Shown: positions 36,601 through 44,851, counted from the stretch's first letter. The stretch is 64,000 bases of DNA from Flavobacteriales bacterium (GCA_020635795.1 JACJZD010000001.1:691001-755000); one strand, 5' to 3'. The notes: generated by a model not told the origin, from the sequence alone. Made by a program: numbers and translations.

Positions 36601-36648
36601 AAATACTATTGGTTGTAAAAATGTACGGTATGTTGTATTAAATATCAA
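33625..36648 (-). CDS. propeller-type sensor histidine kinase
   Basis: This 1007-residue protein has a signal/anchor sequence and about 13 two-component-regulator propeller repeats (each like GFLWIGTAGGGICKFDGKNF, residues 30-650) forming a two-bladed periplasmic sensor. A Y_Y_Y domain follows (about 690-755, YSNLPPGDYTFYLKARNNDG), then one membrane helix (about 765-785), and a cytoplasmic kinase of the HisKA_2/HWE-like type with phospho-acceptor KEIHHRVKNNLQVINS and ATP-binding NTLKYAF and GDNGIGMP. Such hybrids often sense polysaccharides. No response regulator gene is adjacent and there is no receiver domain. It follows the SUI1 gene by 32 bp and may be in its operon. Confidence 0.93.
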   Translation of the reverse strand: MIFNTTYRTFLQPIVFLLLVTLSFNLQSQTYNFQFYNVQEGLPQSKVNALLQDSRGFLWIGTAGGGICKFDGKNFTQYSSRDGIAGDIITDIVEDHDNNIWFTASWGGVTKFDGRKFTIYENDALQTSIGGNDVIFCDSKNRIWIAEGSNVKIYKSGVFNSISPSFQKYITSQVTDIIEDSKNNIWVSTQNGIIYCSATDTIEINKEAGLPSNHVTTIYEDIDGNFIIGTHNAGAIKLLKGSIDAKKDFEFHPIGINEKVNVTSITTDRDKNTVIATSNNGLYFISQNNIITHITKDNGLETNNLSKLLKDKSGNLWIGTNGYGLSKLGNIAFTYFDGIDGLNSASIFSILVDENTIWVGTGDEGVYKYENRTLTNYTELNGMGGNAVRSILKDSNGVIWFATDGGLTKYQNNKFNTFTKKDGLPTNLIRTLLLDKQQNIWIGTSGGGLSVFKNGTFINYGEKEGLIHSYVHTLFEDKKGNIWIGTGNGIHKMTNNIITNYANSAGICNSYIGSITQDEFGDMWFGTDRCVVKYDGVDFKSLTTENGLSSNTIYFVLNDNSKNIWVGTNNGVDKISLNSYGQIEQIKNYGFYEGFKGIECNSRAVFQDENDNIWMGTIKGLIKYNPREDRTNVFQPIVRLDNIKLFLEDVNWKKKSFTTEPWTNLPKDLTLDYNDNHLTFEYSAINLTNPEYVQYSFKLEPFDKDWYKSTNKTSVTYSNLPPGDYTFYLKARNNDGIWTNEPSTYSFTISTPFWQTWWFYLLFFIGFIYLLLKISTIRERRQRKISKELERKVRERTILIEQQRDEKEILLKEIHHRVKNNLQVINSLLSLQSSYTDDKKSLALFDEAKNRIRSMALIHEKMYQSGDLAHIDFQDYIIALTNDLIATYSINCDIYLDIKIDEVKFSIDTIIPLGLLINEIISNTLKYAFIDRKKGSITIHLTKKEDNLFILRAGDNGIGMPKEKFEGESPSLGLELIKVFTEQLDGEITRLETEGTIYELTFHRKSK

Positions 36649-36680
36649 TTTTCTAAAAGTGAAAAGTAGAAACTTTTATG

Positions 36681-37028
36681 TTAACCACCTATTTTTTTTG
36701 TTTTAGTATAACCTAAATTTATCAACAAGTCATAAACTTTATCTTTCAGCTCTCCTTGAATTAAAATCTCCCCATCTTTAGCGTTGCCGCCAACGCCACA
36801 TTTTGTTTTTAAGGTTTTAGCTAAATTTTGCATATCCTCTTCAGAACCCTCAAAACCACTCACTATTGTTACGGATTTTCCTTTGCGTTGTTTCCTATCA
36901 ACAAAGACTTTTAGTTGTTGTTGCTGATTTTCAGGAGTTTCAATTTCATTAAATTCCTCTTCTTCAAAATTAAAGTTAGGGTTGGTAGAGTACACCACAT
37001 TTACTCTTGTTTTATCTTTTTTACTCAT
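36681..37028 (-). CDS. yciH: SUI1/eIF1-family translation initiation factor (YciH-like)
   Basis: This 115-residue protein has the SUI1 domain in its C-terminal 75 residues: KSVTIVSGFEGSEEDMQNLA, KTKCGVGGNAKDGEILIQG and DLLINLGYTKTKKIGG. Its N-terminal 35 residues are acidic and variable. Bacterial YciH proteins bind the 30S subunit and affect start-codon fidelity. It overlaps the lipid kinase gene by 8 bp. Unusual non-ATG starts seem to occur in this window, but no link is claimed. Confidence 0.93.
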   Translation of the reverse strand: MSKKDKTRVNVVYSTNPNFNFEEEEFNEIETPENQQQQLKVFVDRKQRKGKSVTIVSGFEGSEEDMQNLAKTLKTKCGVGGNAKDGEILIQGELKDKVYDLLINLGYTKTKKIGG

Positions 37029-37899
37029 TTGTAATAACGTTTAACGATAATGGTAGCACTTCGATGTTGATTTCTCTATTTGTTAATAATGGTTCGCCAT
37101 CTAAGTGTATTTCTTGGTTAGGCGATTTTATTTGTGCTTTTTTTATCTTTATTTCTTCTACAAATTTACTTGAATTAATCTTTTTCGTAAACAGTTTAAT
37201 GGCTAAAGGTATTGCATAAAGTAATGAAAATTTCTTTAAGATTACAATGCTAATTAAACCATCATCGATAACTGATTCTGGTGCAATAAACGCATTGTTG
37301 CCATATTGGTTGGAGTTTGCGAACGTAATTAAAAATGCTTTTCGCTTAAAAGTATTGCCTTCAATCTGAAGCTCGTATTCTTGTTCTTGATATTTAAAAA
37401 ATTCGTTGATAGATATTTTAATGTAAGTGATAAAACCCCTTGTTTTAGATGATGCAAAAAGATTGCTAATATGAGCATCAAAACCAATGCCTCCCGCACC
37501 TAAAAAGAAAGTATCGTTTATTTTTACGGTATCAATAGCCTTACTTTTAAATTGGTTTAAATTTAAAATGGCTTTTTTTGTCGACATAGGAATGTTTAAA
37601 TGCCTTGCCAAACCATTACCCGAACCCATGGGTAGAATTCCTAAAATGGTATTGGTATGAATTAACCCTAGACCAACCTCGTGAACTGTTCCATCACCAC
37701 CAACAGCAACTATAATTTTATAGTTATCGGCTTCTTTTTTTGCAATTTCAGTTGCATGCAAAGGATATTCGGTATATGCAATGGTGTAATCGAACTTAGT
37801 AGAGTCTAAGTGTGTTTGTATAAGCTGCTGAACACCACTTTTTTTAACTGTGCCAGAAATGGGGTTAATGATAAATAATATTTTTATGGGCGAAGTCAT
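37021..37899 (-). CDS. YegS/DgkB-type lipid kinase
   Basis: This 292-residue diacylglycerol kinase-like protein has the N-terminal phosphate-binding ILFIINPISGTVKK, the GGDGT motif at residues 67-71 (VAVGGDGTVHEV) and ILPMGSGNGLARHLNIP. The C-terminal beta domain ends with the usual LDGEPL block. It would phosphorylate diacylglycerol or a related lipid at the inner membrane. The gene overlaps the LtaS-like gene by 4 bp and the SUI1 gene by 8 bp. Adjacent placement fits recycling of diacylglycerol released when phosphoglycerol is taken from phosphatidylglycerol. Confidence 0.93.
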   Translation of the reverse strand: MTSPIKILFIINPISGTVKKSGVQQLIQTHLDSTKFDYTIAYTEYPLHATEIAKKEADNYKIIVAVGGDGTVHEVGLGLIHTNTILGILPMGSGNGLARHLNIPMSTKKAILNLNQFKSKAIDTVKINDTFFLGAGGIGFDAHISNLFASSKTRGFITYIKISINEFFKYQEQEYELQIEGNTFKRKAFLITFANSNQYGNNAFIAPESVIDDGLISIVILKKFSLLYAIPLAIKLFTKKINSSKFVEEIKIKKAQIKSPNQEIHLDGEPLLTNREINIEVLPLSLNVITNE

Positions 37900-39797
37900 T
37901 TAATAGATTCTTTGGATAATTGATTGTTTATTAGTCGGTTATTATATTGCTGAAGTATTGCTTTTAACTTTTTTTCGAATTCATTTTTTCTAATTTCAAT
38001 TGAAGAGTCAGTTATCAAATTTTGTTGTAATGTTGAATCTGAAAGAAGATTGTAAAATCCTGTAGCTTTCTCTCCATCAAAAAGTAAAACAAATTCTTTT
38101 TCTACGTAGTAAAAATTGTTTGAGGTATATCCGATTAAGTGATTATTCTTGTTTGACAAAACATCTTTTCCAAAAGAAACAATAGAAGTATTAATTCCAA
38201 GTAAATTAAGTAGAGTAGGAGTGATATCTGTATGTTGAATATAGTTTGAATCAACACCTTTTAACTGACTTGATGGGTCGTAAATAAAAATGGGAATTGC
38301 TTTTTGTCCAACAAAAGTTGAATAAAACGGATGAAATGCTTCTGATGAATGATCGGCAGTAAAAACAAAAAGCGTGTTTTTAAACCAATGGGTGTATTTT
38401 ACGTTTTCAAAAAATTGCTTTAATGAATAATCGGTATAAGCAATGGTTTTATGAATAGGGAGTTCTCCTTCTGGAAATTGACTGATGTATTGGTCAGGTA
38501 GTTTATAGGGATGATGCGATGATAAGGTGAACAGCGTACTAAAAAAGGGTTCCTTTTTTTTGTTTAATTCATTTGCAAAATAGTGTAAATAAGGTTCGTC
38601 ATATATGCCCCAAGCACTACTTTCTTCTTGGTTGGTTAATGGGTAATCGTCTTTTCCATAATAATTTTCAATTCCAGCAGTTGCCGTAAATCCGCTAAAC
38701 CCCATTGTACCATTTTCTCCGCCATGATAAAAAGAGGTGTTGTATCCTTTCTTTTTTAAGATAGCAGGTAAGGCGTCCATTTTGTTTTCTGAATAATTTG
38801 AAATGATATAAGCTGTGTTCATTAAAGGAGGAATACCTGAAAAAATAGAAGGAAGCGATTCGATAGAGCGGTTTCCACTTGAATAAGCATTGGTAAACAC
38901 ATAACTTTCTTGCATTAATGAATCTAAAAAAGGGGTGTAACCTTTTCCATTGTTTAAAAAACCAACATGTTCCTTTGCAAAACTTTCTAAAATAATTAAT
39001 ACCACGTTTCTTGATTCAAAACCACCATTTCCTGTTATGGTTTGTTCAGGTGAAAAGATGTCAGCTAATTCATCTTCTTCGAAATAATTAAGTTCAGAAA
39101 TTCTATCGTTTAACACCGTTTTAATAATACAAAATGGAGTGTTTAATAAAACGGATACGTGTTGAGGAGAAGTGTAGCTTGCAGCATTAATTATGTCTAA
39201 AGGTTTAAGTTGTACACCACCTCTAAATCCAATAATAGTTAGAGAGCCAACTATAATAAAAAAAAGAGATTGAATGCCAAAAACTTTAAGAGTAAATGGA
39301 TTGGTAATGGATTTATTTTCAAGTTTTCGATATGCAATTTCTGTACATATTATCAATCCGATTAAAATCAAGAATAGAAACCAATAATCCTTGATATAAG
39401 TGGGTAGCATATTACCTAAATCATTACCAGTAGAAAGAAATTGGAATAAATCGGCGGTGCTTCTCCTTATTGAGAAAGTATAATAACCAACATCAATTAA
39501 GTTTAAAACAATCCCTAAAGTATTACCTAAATGAAAACATAACTTTACAACAAGTTTGTAATAAGTGTTTTCTTTAAAAGGAATAGGTAGAATTGAAAAG
39601 AAAATGAATGGTAAAAACAAATAAGAAACAGCCACATAATCAAAACGAATACCATAGAAAAAAGCATTTAAAGGAAATTCACCTTGAAACTGATTTAAGT
39701 TGAACAGGTAAAAAAGCAAACGACAAAAGGTGTAAACAATAAAGGCAAGTCCAATTTTTTTGAAAAATGAAATGATGTATGTAAGGTTTTGATTCAA
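37896..39797 (-). CDS. LtaS-like sulfatase-fold phosphoglycerol transferase
   Basis: This 633-residue protein has five N-terminal membrane helices (residues 1-210) and a periplasmic sulfatase-type domain. The metal-binding strand VVLIILESFAKEHVGF, the nucleophile region AYSSGNRSIESLPSIFSG (Ser in place of LtaS Thr), SFYHGGENGTMGFSG and FTADHSSEAF are all in place. It resembles lipoteichoic acid synthases and OpgB-type enzymes that use phosphatidylglycerol as phosphoglycerol donor. In a Gram-negative organism the acceptor is probably a periplasmic or surface glycan. It is first of the operon with the lipid kinase; the acceptor is unknown. Confidence 0.9.
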   Translation of the reverse strand: MNQNLTYIISFFKKIGLAFIVYTFCRLLFYLFNLNQFQGEFPLNAFFYGIRFDYVAVSYLFLPFIFFSILPIPFKENTYYKLVVKLCFHLGNTLGIVLNLIDVGYYTFSIRRSTADLFQFLSTGNDLGNMLPTYIKDYWFLFLILIGLIICTEIAYRKLENKSITNPFTLKVFGIQSLFFIIVGSLTIIGFRGGVQLKPLDIINAASYTSPQHVSVLLNTPFCIIKTVLNDRISELNYFEEDELADIFSPEQTITGNGGFESRNVVLIILESFAKEHVGFLNNGKGYTPFLDSLMQESYVFTNAYSSGNRSIESLPSIFSGIPPLMNTAYIISNYSENKMDALPAILKKKGYNTSFYHGGENGTMGFSGFTATAGIENYYGKDDYPLTNQEESSAWGIYDEPYLHYFANELNKKKEPFFSTLFTLSSHHPYKLPDQYISQFPEGELPIHKTIAYTDYSLKQFFENVKYTHWFKNTLFVFTADHSSEAFHPFYSTFVGQKAIPIFIYDPSSQLKGVDSNYIQHTDITPTLLNLLGINTSIVSFGKDVLSNKNNHLIGYTSNNFYYVEKEFVLLFDGEKATGFYNLLSDSTLQQNLITDSSIEIRKNEFEKKLKAILQQYNNRLINNQLSKESIK

Positions 39798-39816
39798 TTT
39801 TTTGATTCTATTTCTT

Positions 39817-39930
39817 TTATGAACATTTGTCGCAATCGTGATTTTTAGAACGTTTAAACAGTTTAATCACCAAGTAAATTAAGGCAATGATTACAAATAC
39901 GACAACTAATATTTCTTGTACTCCCAACAT
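39817..39930 (-). CDS. FeoB-associated Cys-rich membrane miniprotein
   Basis: This 37-residue protein, too short for standard gene calling, reads MLGVQEILVVVFVIIAL then IYLVIKLFKRSKNHDCDKCS. It has one helix (about 5-24), a basic juxtamembrane stretch and a final C-x2-C. This is the layout of the FeoB-associated Cys-rich membrane proteins that follow ferrous iron transporter genes in Bacteroidota and are suspected to help iron delivery. No feoA or feoB is visible in the window, so this copy is separated from its usual partner. It starts on ATG at 39930 and lies upstream of the LtaS-like gene. Function is inferred. Confidence 0.75.
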   Translation of the reverse strand: MLGVQEILVVVFVIIALIYLVIKLFKRSKNHDCDKCS

Positions 39931-39985
39931 TAAATCGGTTTGGTAAAATAAAACTTTATAGCCGTTAAAATTACATAAATTCATT

Positions 39986-39993
39986 TAACTTTG
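39986..39993 (+). promoter_or_regulatory. possible -7 element of the 2-oxoacid dehydrogenase gene
   Basis: TAACTTTG matches TAnnTTTG and lies 20 bases before the ATG at 40013. No TTG is found at the right spacing upstream, so the assignment is tentative. Confidence 0.35.
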
Positions 39994-40012
39994 AGCCTTT
40001 AAAAACAATGTT

Positions 40013-41998
40013 ATGGCTATTAAATACAACCGAAGAAAATATACTGACAGTGAACTTTTAACCTTGTACAAAGCATTAATTAAACCTCGATTAATCGAAG
40101 AAAAAATGTTGGTGTTGTTGCGTCAAGGAAAAGTATCGAAATGGTTTTCGGGTATTGGTCAAGAGGCGGTTTCGGTAGGTGCAACTTTGGCGTTGAATAA
40201 AGATGAATATATTTTACCCATGCACCGAAATTTAGGTGTGTTTACTGCTCGTAATATTCCTTTACATCGTTTGTTTGCACAATTTCAGGGTAAAATGAGC
40301 GGATTTACCAAAGGAAGAGACCGTTCTTTTCATTTTGGAACTCAAGAATACAATATTGTGGGTATGATTTCTCATTTAGGACCACAATTGGGAGTGGCTG
40401 ATGGAATTGCTTTAGGCGATTTAATAAACAACAGAAATAAAGCTACGTTGGTTTTTTCGGGTGATGGAGGAGCTAGTGAGGGTGATTTCCATGAGGCAGT
40501 GAATACTGCAGCAGTTTGGCAGTTACCTGTAATTTTTGTTATTGAAAACAATGGTTATGGATTGTCTACACCATCGAGCGAACAATTTAGATGCAAGAAT
40601 TTTATTGATAAAGGGATTGGTTATGGTATGGAAACCGAATTGATTGAAGGAAATGATATTTTAGATGTTTATCATAAAATTAGTCAAATTGCAGAATCGG
40701 TTCGTAAAAAACCACGTCCAGTTTTAGTGGAGTGTTTAACATTTAGAATGCGAGGACACGAAGAGGCTTCAGGAACAAAATATGTTCCTCAAGAATTGAT
40801 GGACGAATGGCAAAAGAAAGACCCAACAGTGAATTTCGAAAATTTCTTGTTGGAAGAAAAAGTGTTGGATGAAAAACTAATAGAAACCATTAAATCAGAA
40901 ATAAAAGCTGAAATTAATGAAGAGCTGGATAAAGCTTACGCCGAAGAGCCTATTGTTTCGTCTATTGAAAAAGAGTTGAACGATGTTTATGCTCCTTTTA
41001 ACTTTAAAGAAACTAAACCAGCAAGCGATAAAAAAACTGAAAAACGATTTATTGATGCTGTTTCTGATGCCATGCGTCAAAGTATGGAAAAATACCCAGA
41101 ATTGGTATTGATGGGACAAGATATTGCTGAGTATGGAGGTGCTTTTAAAGTAACTGATGGTTTTGTAGCAAAATTTGGTAAAGAAAGAGTAAGGAATACA
41201 CCGTTATGTGAAGCTGCAATTGTAGGGGCTGGTTTAGGTTTGGCAATTAACGGTCAAAAGGCAATGGTAGAAATGCAGTTTGCTGATTTTGTTAGTGAGG
41301 CGATGACTCAAATTTGTAACAATTTAGCTAAAACACATTATCGTTGGGGTCAAAATGCCGATGTAGTGGTTCGAATGCCCACTGGTGGTGGTACTGCCGC
41401 TGGACCATTTCATTCACAAAGTAACGAATCGTGGTTTACCCAAGTGCCTGGATTAAAAATCGTTTATCCTGCGTTCCCTTATGATGCTAAAGGCTTATTA
41501 AATACTGCATTTGAAGACCCAAACCCAGTAATTTACTTCGAGCACAAAGCCATGTACAGAAGTTTAACTCAAGAAATTCCAGACGATTATTATACATTGC
41601 CTTTCGGACAAGCTCAATTGATTAAAGAAGGGAATGATGTAACTATCGTTTCTTACGGAATGGGGGTTCACTGGGCATTAGAAACTTTAAAAAATAATCC
41701 AGAAATTTCAGCCGATTTAATTGATTTAAGAACGCTAGTGCCTTTGGATACAGATACAATTTACAACTCTGTAAAGAAAACAGGTAGAGTTATTATTTTA
41801 CATGAAGCTACTATGTTTAACGGTATAGGGGGAGAGATAAGTGCATTGATAACAGAGAATTGTTTTGAATTCTTAGATGCACCTGTTAAACGTGTTGCAA
41901 GTATTGAAACTCCAGTTCCTTTTATTCATCAGTTGGAAAACAACTTTTTACCAAAGCAACGGTTTGAAGAAGAGTTGTTGAAGTTAGTTGAGTTTTAG
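40013..41998 (+). CDS. fused 2-oxoacid (branched-chain) dehydrogenase E1 alpha/beta
   Basis: This 661-residue protein joins the two E1 subunits. The alpha part (about 1-320) has the thiamine diphosphate motif SGDGGASEGDFHEAVNTAAV then FVIENNGYG, and the phosphorylation-loop-like RGHEEASGTKYVP. The beta part (about 340-661) has LMGQDIAEYGGAFKVT, RNTPLCEAAIVGAGLG and MPTGGGTAAGPFHSQSNE. It decarboxylates branched-chain 2-oxoacids (or pyruvate) and passes the acyl group to an E2 lipoyl protein; E2 and E3 are not in the window. Fused E1 proteins are common in Bacteroidota. Products supply branched fatty acid primers. Confidence 0.95.
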   Translation: MAIKYNRRKYTDSELLTLYKALIKPRLIEEKMLVLLRQGKVSKWFSGIGQEAVSVGATLALNKDEYILPMHRNLGVFTARNIPLHRLFAQFQGKMSGFTKGRDRSFHFGTQEYNIVGMISHLGPQLGVADGIALGDLINNRNKATLVFSGDGGASEGDFHEAVNTAAVWQLPVIFVIENNGYGLSTPSSEQFRCKNFIDKGIGYGMETELIEGNDILDVYHKISQIAESVRKKPRPVLVECLTFRMRGHEEASGTKYVPQELMDEWQKKDPTVNFENFLLEEKVLDEKLIETIKSEIKAEINEELDKAYAEEPIVSSIEKELNDVYAPFNFKETKPASDKKTEKRFIDAVSDAMRQSMEKYPELVLMGQDIAEYGGAFKVTDGFVAKFGKERVRNTPLCEAAIVGAGLGLAINGQKAMVEMQFADFVSEAMTQICNNLAKTHYRWGQNADVVVRMPTGGGTAAGPFHSQSNESWFTQVPGLKIVYPAFPYDAKGLLNTAFEDPNPVIYFEHKAMYRSLTQEIPDDYYTLPFGQAQLIKEGNDVTIVSYGMGVHWALETLKNNPEISADLIDLRTLVPLDTDTIYNSVKKTGRVIILHEATMFNGIGGEISALITENCFEFLDAPVKRVASIETPVPFIHQLENNFLPKQRFEEELLKLVEF

Positions 41999-42002
41999 TT
42001 TC

Positions 42003-42121
42003 TTGTCATTCTGAACAAGATTTTTCATCCAGATTTTCGGGATAGAAAAATAAAGTGAAGAATCTTTTTTTTTTTATTCTTCGTATTGTTTTTAATGAAG
42101 TCATAAAATTCATTCAGAATA
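42003..42121. repeat. intergenic palindromic repeat (GTCATTCTGAA family)
   Basis: GTCATTCTGAACAAGATTTTT at one end is mirrored by AAATTCATTCAGAAT at the other, with AGATTTTTC and GAAGAATCTTTTT internal arms. It fills the gap between two convergent genes and may also terminate transcription. Confidence 0.55.
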
Positions 42122-42125
42122 GTAA

Positions 42126-43277
42126 TTACTTACTTGTTACAATCAACAACGGTTTGTCGTTTGCATCTCTCATCGCAAAGAGGTAAACATTGCCACCGTC
42201 GGTTAATTTTAGTTTCTTTTTAACTTGTTCTACACTGTCTGGAAAATTTCGAGTGCTGATATTCGCTTTTGTTAAGCCTAAGTGTTTAATTGATTTTGCG
42301 TTGTAATCTAACAAGTGGTCAACCTTAAATGTTCTTCCTGGAAAATTTTCTACCAGCAATGTTGAGGTGTATAAATGAGTGTTTGTAGCTATTTTTTTTA
42401 ATCCAACCTGTACAGCTAAACTTTTAAATCCACCAGCTTTTAAAACAGAGGCATTGGGTTCATATAAAAAGTTAAGCGGTAGAGAATAATCTACCACACT
42501 ATTTTCTTCATCAATGTAATTCAATGAAAATATTTCTGGGTTGGTTTTGGTTAAATTAACAGCAATAATTTCAGGGTTGGTATTTGCAAAATTTCCAACA
42601 AGATAAAGTACTTCTTTACAATCGTTATTTGCCGAAATCACCCACACTTTGCTCACATTCTTTAAGTCGGAAAGGCTTTGTTTAATGTCTAAAAGCGGTG
42701 ATGTTTTAATTAAAATTTGGTTAGCAGTTTTTAGTAGTTGAGGTAAAAGTTCAACTACATTTGGTGTACATTCATTTAATTTAAAAACTCGTTTGGTTTC
42801 ATCTCTTCGGCTTGGGTCGATATAAGCTAAATCAAATTTTTTGGTATTGTTTTTCAAAAAATCTTCGCACGAAGAATTGTAGCAATCAATAGAAGCGTTG
42901 AGGTTTTTAAAGTTCTCTTTTACCAAGTTATACAACTCAGTATTTTGTTCAACATAAGTTGTTTCAACAAATTGTTTTGAAAAAAAATAAGCATCAACAC
43001 CAAAACCACCTGTTAAGTCAACGATAGATTTGCCAGCCACTAATTTACTTTTGTAAATAGCTGTTTGTTCCGACGAACATTGTTCCATCGATAATCCAAC
43101 AGGATAAACAATAGCATTGTTTTTGTAAAAAGAAGGAAGTTTTATTTTAGCTTTTTGTAAGCCGTTTATTTGGTTGAGGATATGGTTTTTGTCTAATTCG
43201 GGATGTTTGCTTAACAATAAAGCAATTTCAGCAATGGGTTTTTCTTGGTGGGTTTGGATGAATTTTATATTGTTCAT
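42126..43277 (-). CDS. class I SAM-dependent methyltransferase with THUMP-like domain
   Basis: This 383-residue protein, as found throughout Bacteroidota, has an N-terminal helical region, then the SAM-binding block KSIVDLTGGFGVDAYFFSK (motif I), YVEQNTELYNL (motif II) and the motif LAYIDPSRRDETKRVF, followed by a C-terminal THUMP-like segment. It is presumed to methylate RNA or another macromolecule; the substrate is not established. It stands alone, separated on both sides by palindromic repeats. Confidence 0.88.
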   Translation of the reverse strand: MNNIKFIQTHQEKPIAEIALLLSKHPELDKNHILNQINGLQKAKIKLPSFYKNNAIVYPVGLSMEQCSSEQTAIYKSKLVAGKSIVDLTGGFGVDAYFFSKQFVETTYVEQNTELYNLVKENFKNLNASIDCYNSSCEDFLKNNTKKFDLAYIDPSRRDETKRVFKLNECTPNVVELLPQLLKTANQILIKTSPLLDIKQSLSDLKNVSKVWVISANNDCKEVLYLVGNFANTNPEIIAVNLTKTNPEIFSLNYIDEENSVVDYSLPLNFLYEPNASVLKAGGFKSLAVQVGLKKIATNTHLYTSTLLVENFPGRTFKVDHLLDYNAKSIKHLGLTKANISTRNFPDSVEQVKKKLKLTDGGNVYLFAMRDANDKPLLIVTSK

Positions 43278-43282
43278 TTTTT

Positions 43283-43344
43283 TTCGTCATTGTGGGGTTG
43301 AGCCGCAATCTTTTTAATACTTCGACAAGCTCAGTATGACAGGG
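43283..43344. repeat. composite intergenic repeat remnant
   Basis: It contains CGTCATTGTGGGG ... GCAATCTTT, a relative of the 3933/4391 family, next to CTTCGACAAGCTCAGTATGAC, the usual arm of a TCATTC-type repeat. It lies between two minus-strand genes. Confidence 0.5.
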
Positions 43345-43347
43345 GAG

Positions 43348-44004
43348 TTATTCACCAAAAGCATACTGGATAATATTTGCACCCATTTGTAAGGCTTTTT
43401 TTCTGTTTTCTTCGGTGTTGTTGTGCACTTCAGCATCTTCCCAGCCATCACCTAAATCACATTCGTAATCGTAAAAACAAACCAATTTCCCTTCGTAAAT
43501 CAATCCAAAACCTTGAGCAGGCTTATTGTCGTGCTCGTGTATTTTTGGTAAGCCTTGATTAAAATTGTATTTCTGATGATAAATGGGGTGGGAGTTGGGT
43601 AACAATACAAAGTCAAGTTCAGGGAATACTAACTTCATTTGAGTGCGAATAAATTTATCCATCCCATAATTATCCGAAATGTGTAAAAATCCGCCTGCCA
43701 ACAAATAATTACGAAGGTTTTGAGCTTCATCGGAGTTGAAAATAATATTTCCGTGCCCTGTAATGTGTAAAAATGGATAATTAAAAATTTCTGAACTTCC
43801 TACTTCTACAATGGCTTGTTCATTATTGATATTGGTTTTTAGGTTTTGATTGCAAAACTTAATCAGGTTGGGTAATGAGGTTTCTAAATTGGCATACCAA
43901 TCGCCACCACCATTGTATTTTAATAAAGCAATTTGATAACTTGATTTTTGAGCGAAACAAAACGATGAAGAACCTATAAATACAATTAAAATGGTTGTTT
44001 TCAC
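43348..44004 (-). CDS. DUF4159 family secreted protein
   Basis: I start this gene at GTG 44004 (218 residues, MKTTILIVFIGSSSFCFAQ signal peptide). An in-frame ATG at 44121 would overlap rsmE and translate a palindromic repeat. The mature protein is a DUF4159 domain: LLKYNGGGDWYANLETSLPN, the core HITGHGNIIFN, GGFLHISDNYGMDKFIRTQM and FPELDFVLLPNSHPIYH. This glutamine-amidotransferase-like fold has no known enzymatic role in Bacteroidota; the proteins are often exported and near metabolic or surface operons. It follows rsmE and may be co-transcribed with it. Confidence 0.88.
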   Translation of the reverse strand: MKTTILIVFIGSSSFCFAQKSSYQIALLKYNGGGDWYANLETSLPNLIKFCNQNLKTNINNEQAIVEVGSSEIFNYPFLHITGHGNIIFNSDEAQNLRNYLLAGGFLHISDNYGMDKFIRTQMKLVFPELDFVLLPNSHPIYHQKYNFNQGLPKIHEHDNKPAQGFGLIYEGKLVCFYDYECDLGDGWEDAEVHNNTEENRKKALQMGANIIQYAFGE

Positions 44005-44011
44005 AATTTGT

Positions 44012-44090
44012 TCATTCCTGCGAATGCAGGAAACCAGAAAGAGCAAGAATCTGATAAGACTGGATTCCTTGTCAAGCAAGGAATGAAGGA
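44012..44090. repeat. palindromic repeat (CATTCCTGCGAATGCAGGA family)
   Basis: Two hairpins in tandem lie here: TTCCTGCGAATGCAGGAA and GGATTCCTTGTCAAGCAAGGAAT. They fill the space between rsmE and the DUF4159 start and cause a spurious upstream reading frame. Confidence 0.7.
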
Positions 44091-44104
44091 AAAAAAGTAT
44101 ATTT

Positions 44105-44821
44105 CTAAAAAAAATATTCATTTATCAAGTTAAGTGTATGACAAGCAACAATACCAGCAGTTTCTGTTCTTAGTCGACTTTTACCCAAAGATATGGGTTT
44201 AAAATTGGTTTTTATTGCTAGTTCAATTTCTTCTTTGCTAAAATCACCTTCTGGGCCAATGAGAACGATAACAGCTTCGTTTTTAATGCATAGTTCCGAT
44301 AAATGTTTTCCAGTATTATCCAAACAATGAGCAATAAAGCAATTTTGGATAAGCGAATTGTTTTTGATAAAATCTTTAATGGCAACAGCCTCATTGATTT
44401 TTGGTAACGTTGCTTTTAACGACTGTTTCATGGCAGCAATGGCTGTTTTTTCTAATCGGTCAACTTTAATCACTTTTCGTTCTGAGCGTTGGCAAATTAT
44501 TGGAGTGATTTCGCTTATACCAATTTCTGTAGCTTTTTCAATAAACCATTCCAAACGGTCGTTGTTTTTTGTTGGAGCAATAGCAATATGTATGTGTGGT
44601 TTTGTATTGTTTTCAGAGTTTGCTGAAAGTATTTTTAGTTCACATTTCTTGGCGTGTGCTTGAGTGATTTCGGCATCATAAAAAGTACCTTTTCCATCAA
44701 TTAGATTTATTTTATCACCATTATTAAGTCGCAATACTTTTACAGCATGTTTCGATTCTGTTTCATCAAGTGTAATTGATGAGGCAGTTTTTTCAATATT
44801 TGGCGTATAAAACAAAAGCAT
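44105..44821 (-). CDS. rsmE: 16S rRNA m3U1498 methyltransferase RsmE
   Basis: This 238-residue SPOUT-class methyltransferase has an N-terminal PUA-like domain (about 1-70, SKHAVKVLRLNNGDKINLID) and a knotted C-terminal domain. IAPTKNNDRLEWFIEKATEIG and CQRSERKVIK lie near the middle, and VLIGPEGDFSKEEIELAI plus SLGKSRLRTETAGIVA are the knot and SAM-binding motifs. It methylates U1498 in the decoding centre of 16S rRNA. The downstream DUF4159 gene is separated by a palindromic repeat. Confidence 0.97.
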   Translation of the reverse strand: MLLFYTPNIEKTASSITLDETESKHAVKVLRLNNGDKINLIDGKGTFYDAEITQAHAKKCELKILSANSENNTKPHIHIAIAPTKNNDRLEWFIEKATEIGISEITPIICQRSERKVIKVDRLEKTAIAAMKQSLKATLPKINEAVAIKDFIKNNSLIQNCFIAHCLDNTGKHLSELCIKNEAVIVLIGPEGDFSKEEIELAIKTNFKPISLGKSRLRTETAGIVACHTLNLINEYFF

Positions 44822-44851
44822 ATCGAATGCTAAATTACATTAATATAGATG

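Noticed and set aside
40895..41119. Minus-strand frame inside the 2-oxoacid dehydrogenase gene
   Set aside because: Antisense shadow of the linker between the E1 alpha and beta parts.
44005..44121. Longer DUF4159 start at 44121
   Set aside because: It would overlap rsmE and translate a palindromic repeat; the GTG at 44004 gives a proper signal peptide.
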